Assembly: GCF_000003855.2 (NCBI RefSeq)
Contig: NW_003101678.1
Coordinates: forward strand, 3,866,946-3,930,945
Direction: 5' to 3'
Length of the DNA: 64,000 nt
From: Blastomyces gilchristii SLH14081
Lineage: Eukaryota > Ascomycota > Eurotiomycetes > Onygenales > Ajellomycetaceae
Shown here: piece by piece, positions 61,401 through 64,000 of the stretch
Layout of the letters: each line of letters starts with the position of its first letter
Numbering within the stretch: position 1 is the stretch's first letter
Notes under the pieces: model-generated
Database searches by the model: none
Told to the model about the DNA's origin: nothing
The model's input: only the letters and a program-made list of their open reading frames with translations
Program-made: the position numbers and the translations under genes

Positions 61401-63130
61401 AATTCGACACCGAGTGGCGGTTGAACGCATTGAATGCTTCCTTCCAGAAGCGTGTCGCAGAAGCGGACCCCAAGTCGGACGATATTGATGTCTTGGTCGA
61501 ATTCTATGTGAGATTGCGTGAAAATATCGGCGTTCCGATGGGATTGGCTGTGGTCCCTAAGACAGGAAAGAAGCGGAAAGCAGTTGAGGAAGATGGACAT
61601 GTTGCAGAAGATTTCTCACATAATAAGCGTACTAAGGGTCTCCCCACTTTCACGAGTCAGCATAAAACGGACGCCGCATCGGTCTCCTCATCCCCCGCTG
61701 CTGTGGGTGGTAGCAGTTTATTTGGCGAGAAATCTACAAGTGCAAGTGCTAATTTTTCTTCAACTGCTTCTCCATCCGGAAAGCGCAAGATGACTTGCAT
61801 TGAAGACGACGCTAGCAGCCGCAGCGAACCTGGCAATGTCAGTGGGAAAAGACGCAAATCCACTGGTGAATCTACGGCCGGAGCGAGCCCACTTCAGAAA
61901 TCCAGTACCAACAGTGAGAAGAAGAAAGGTAATAATGGCCATACTAGTTCCGGTTCTGGTGTGAGTGCAGCTTCTGATACCGTGACAATGTTTGCGACAT
62001 CATTTGTATCCCAATCACAAAGGGGAAATAGTCCCGTGAGATTCACGGCCCCGTTTTCGTCTCTCTCTTCCACACAGGACAGTGCTGAGGGGACTGCTGC
62101 TTCCTCTGGTTCATTGCAGGGATCTGAGAGCGAGAACGATACTGAAAGCAATGCTTCGGCGGGGGAAGACGATGGAGAAGGCGAAGAAGAAGAAGGAGAA
62201 TCTGAGTCTTCCGCGACGCCACCGCCTACGACCAATGGTGGGCGCAGTCTATTTGACAGAGTAGAGCTAGATCAGAGTGGCAAGCCAGTGCGTCAGGATG
62301 TGCTGGAAGCGGAGGACAAGGTCGCGATTCCGAGCCCTGGAGAAAAAGATTCAAATTCGGCCGTTTCATCGTTATTCGCTGGATCTAAATTTGCTTCCTC
62401 GTTCAACTCACCAGCGTCCATTGGCACCCCGCAGTTCTCAAACGGATTCGACTTCAAATCCCCAGGAGCTCTATCTCCAACAAATGCTAGCCCGGAAGCC
62501 TCAGACGCGAACTCCCCACCTGTCATACTTGCCAGTAGCGCAGGCACATCCACACCCACTGCTCCCGTCGCTTCAGCAACCACCTCGTCCCTCTTCTCAA
62601 AGGCGACTAGCTCTCTCCTACCCAACGGCAGCGCCCAACTCTCTCCCTTCCCACTCTCTGCCGGCACATCCGCCGACGTCAGCCGCGCTACAACCCCCAA
62701 CCTCTCCGAAGCAGGCGCCGAGGAACCGGAGGAATCCACCGAGGAACTTCCTCAAGTTGACTTACTCCGCGGGGGCACGGGCGAAGAGGACGAAGACGAA
62801 GTCTTCGAAGCTCGCGCCAAAACCCTGAAGCTAGGTGTTCCGCCGGACGCCGATGATGAAACGCCGAAATGGCTGTTACAAGGGGTGGGACTGCTGCGTA
62901 TCCTGAAGAATAAGACGACAGGGCGATCGCGTATATTGGTTCGCGCGGATCCGAGCGGGCGAGTACTGCTTAATACGAACCTTGTGGCGGCAATTAACTA
63001 TAAGAGTGTGGGCAGTGCGGTTCGGTTTCTAGTACCGCGGGAGCCGAAGCCGGAGAATTGGATCGCGATGGTTAAGAAGGAGGATATTGCGGTGGAGCTT
63101 GCTAAGGTTATGGAGAAGTATAAGACATGA
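58441..63130 (+). CDS. FG-repeat nucleoporin with Ran-binding domain, Nup2/Nup50-like
   Basis: Two exons (58441-58565 and 59404-63130) encode 1283 residues. Donor GTGAGT and acceptor TTTACAG join in frame (AA+A, Lys). Exon 1 gives MSKRAAQVQGGKELAGG, and the junction region (RKIKQARQRTR) resembles the basic N-terminal motif by which Nup50/Nup2 binds importin-alpha. About sixteen FG dipeptides (SLFG, IFG and similar) lie in a Ser/Thr/Pro-rich stretch to about residue 870. A conserved middle block (about 675-760; PLKRKEPLVPKSRLASYGPP onward) is predicted helical. An acidic segment (DDGEGEEEEGE) lies near 960. The C-terminal RanBP1-type domain (about 1165-1283) includes KWLLQGVGLLRILKNK and SRILVRADPSGRVLLNTNL. 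Role by family: mobile nuclear-basket nucleoporin that releases import cargo and helps recycle importin-alpha with RanGTP. The 838-nt intron is long for a fungus. Confidence 0.93.
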
Positions 63131-64000
63131 ATAGGTGGATGAATTATGTTGCAAGTGAGGTTAAAAACGAGGGTTTGGCAGAGCATTTTCAGATGCTGTA
63201 ACCCTGGTTACCCGGTTTGGTTCATAAATTATACGTTTGTTAGGGCTAGGTTGGATGGAGTGGGATGAGAAAGAAATGAAAGAAGAAAGAAAGAAAGATG
63301 GTATGGTATGATGAGGGAGCATGGAATTGGGAAAATGTTTATAAATGAGGGCCGAGGGTCCGGTCTTGTTTTCATGTTTGGAAACAGGTGCGGATGTGGA
63401 TGTGGTTTGCTCATTTCTTGTCTGTTCATTTTTTTTACTTCATTCCTTCCACCCTTTCAAAGGCCCGTCAAAACACACTCACAACCTGGCGTTATTATTA
63501 ACTCTTGTCTTGTCTTTCCTCTCTTGATATTTGTCTCTTCTTTTCCCTCTTGTCTATCATACTCCAAATTTTCGATATATCTCCCTGTTTTGCTCTTACT
63601 TTGTTTATTATTCATATTCATTTTCTTTGCCATCATGGTTTCTACTCTCTTGTCTGCTTCTTACAACATAGCAATATTTTTCTGTTCCCTTCTTTCTACT
63701 TCCTCGTTCCCCTTGGCGAATATCTATTCTATTCTATTCTATTCCATTCTTCTTCATTTCTCCATGTTACTCCTATCATATTTCCCTCTGCGTCGTCTAC
63801 TGCAATGAAGAAGCAAGCTGGTTTTCAACATCTGATGCTTTATTTTATTTTATTTTCGTTATGCTCTATCTAAGACTTGACTTGGGCCCGGTGCAAACGC
63901 AAAGAAAGAAATATTTTTTTACAACGAAAAGACACCATATTCATCCATCCTCTTCCTTCCCTCTCTAGCTCATTTATATCTATCTTCTGCCCTTTGCCTC
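63131..64000. other. NUP2-like 3' region and pyrimidine-rich DNA to the window end
   Basis: Bases 63131-63450 are the probable 3' UTR. Bases 63480-64000 are rich in T and C with a TATTC-type repeat near 63725-63750. This composition resembles the leader of a downstream + strand gene outside the window. The 166-codon frame at 63308-63808 is a by-product of this composition, and I do not call it. Confidence 0.45.

Noticed and set aside
63308..63808. 166-codon hydrophobic frame
   Set aside because: Translation of pyrimidine-rich non-coding DNA gives Leu/Phe/Ser runs that look like membrane segments; no family, poor start context.

Overview
This window is from a filamentous ascomycete. The split genes have short introns with GTAAGT/GTGAGT-type donors and CTAAC/CTGAC-like branch points, the proteins are fungal (ULS1/RIS1-type SNF2 translocase, F-box-like protein, peroxisomal SCP2 protein, Nup2/Nup50-type nucleoporin), and a very AT-rich, repeat-filled half meets a GC-richer genic half. 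That two-compartment layout, Ty3/Gypsy-filled and hypermutated on one side, resembles Onygenales (Ajellomycetaceae such as Blastomyces); this placement is inference only.

Bases 1-43044 hold no intact host gene. They are a stack of nested, heavily mutated Ty3/Gypsy LTR retrotransposons of four families, named here A, B, D and E. From the left: a perfect inverted repeat around a B LTR (1-874); the displaced 3' part and 3' LTR of element A-2 (660-1998); a piece of element A-3 (1999-5385); a truncated B-0 (5386-6469); a two-LTR element B-1 (6470-12179, + strand); the rest of A-2 (12180-18623, - strand), whose 5' LTR carries a tRNA-headed SINE-like insertion (18142-18556); then host element D-2 (+ strand), cut into pieces by B-2 (19096-24845, -), a MITE-like insertion (25676-26179), D-1 (26327-34139, -) and E (34294-42535, -). 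Target-site duplications (TSDs), and uninterrupted copies elsewhere in the window, support the order of insertion. Two split TSDs show that about 187-6469 lies inverted relative to its original context.

The mutation pattern is C-to-T/G-to-A and RIP-like, but CpG, CpC and GpG are nearly gone while CpA/TpG stay common. In the elements with two LTRs the outermost roughly 40-180 bp of one or both ends, next to the insertion point, have escaped mutation, and the same LTR positions on the inner side are mutated.

Bases 43045-64000 form the genic part: an ULS1/RIS1-like SNF2 gene (45032-48723, -), an F-box-like gene (51522-53150, +), an SCP2 sterol/lipid carrier gene with a peroxisomal C-terminus (54367-55137, +), a 771-bp hAT-like nonautonomous transposon (56431-57201) and a NUP2/NUP50-like gene (58441-63130, +). 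These four genes look unrelated in function and show no sign of forming a cluster.
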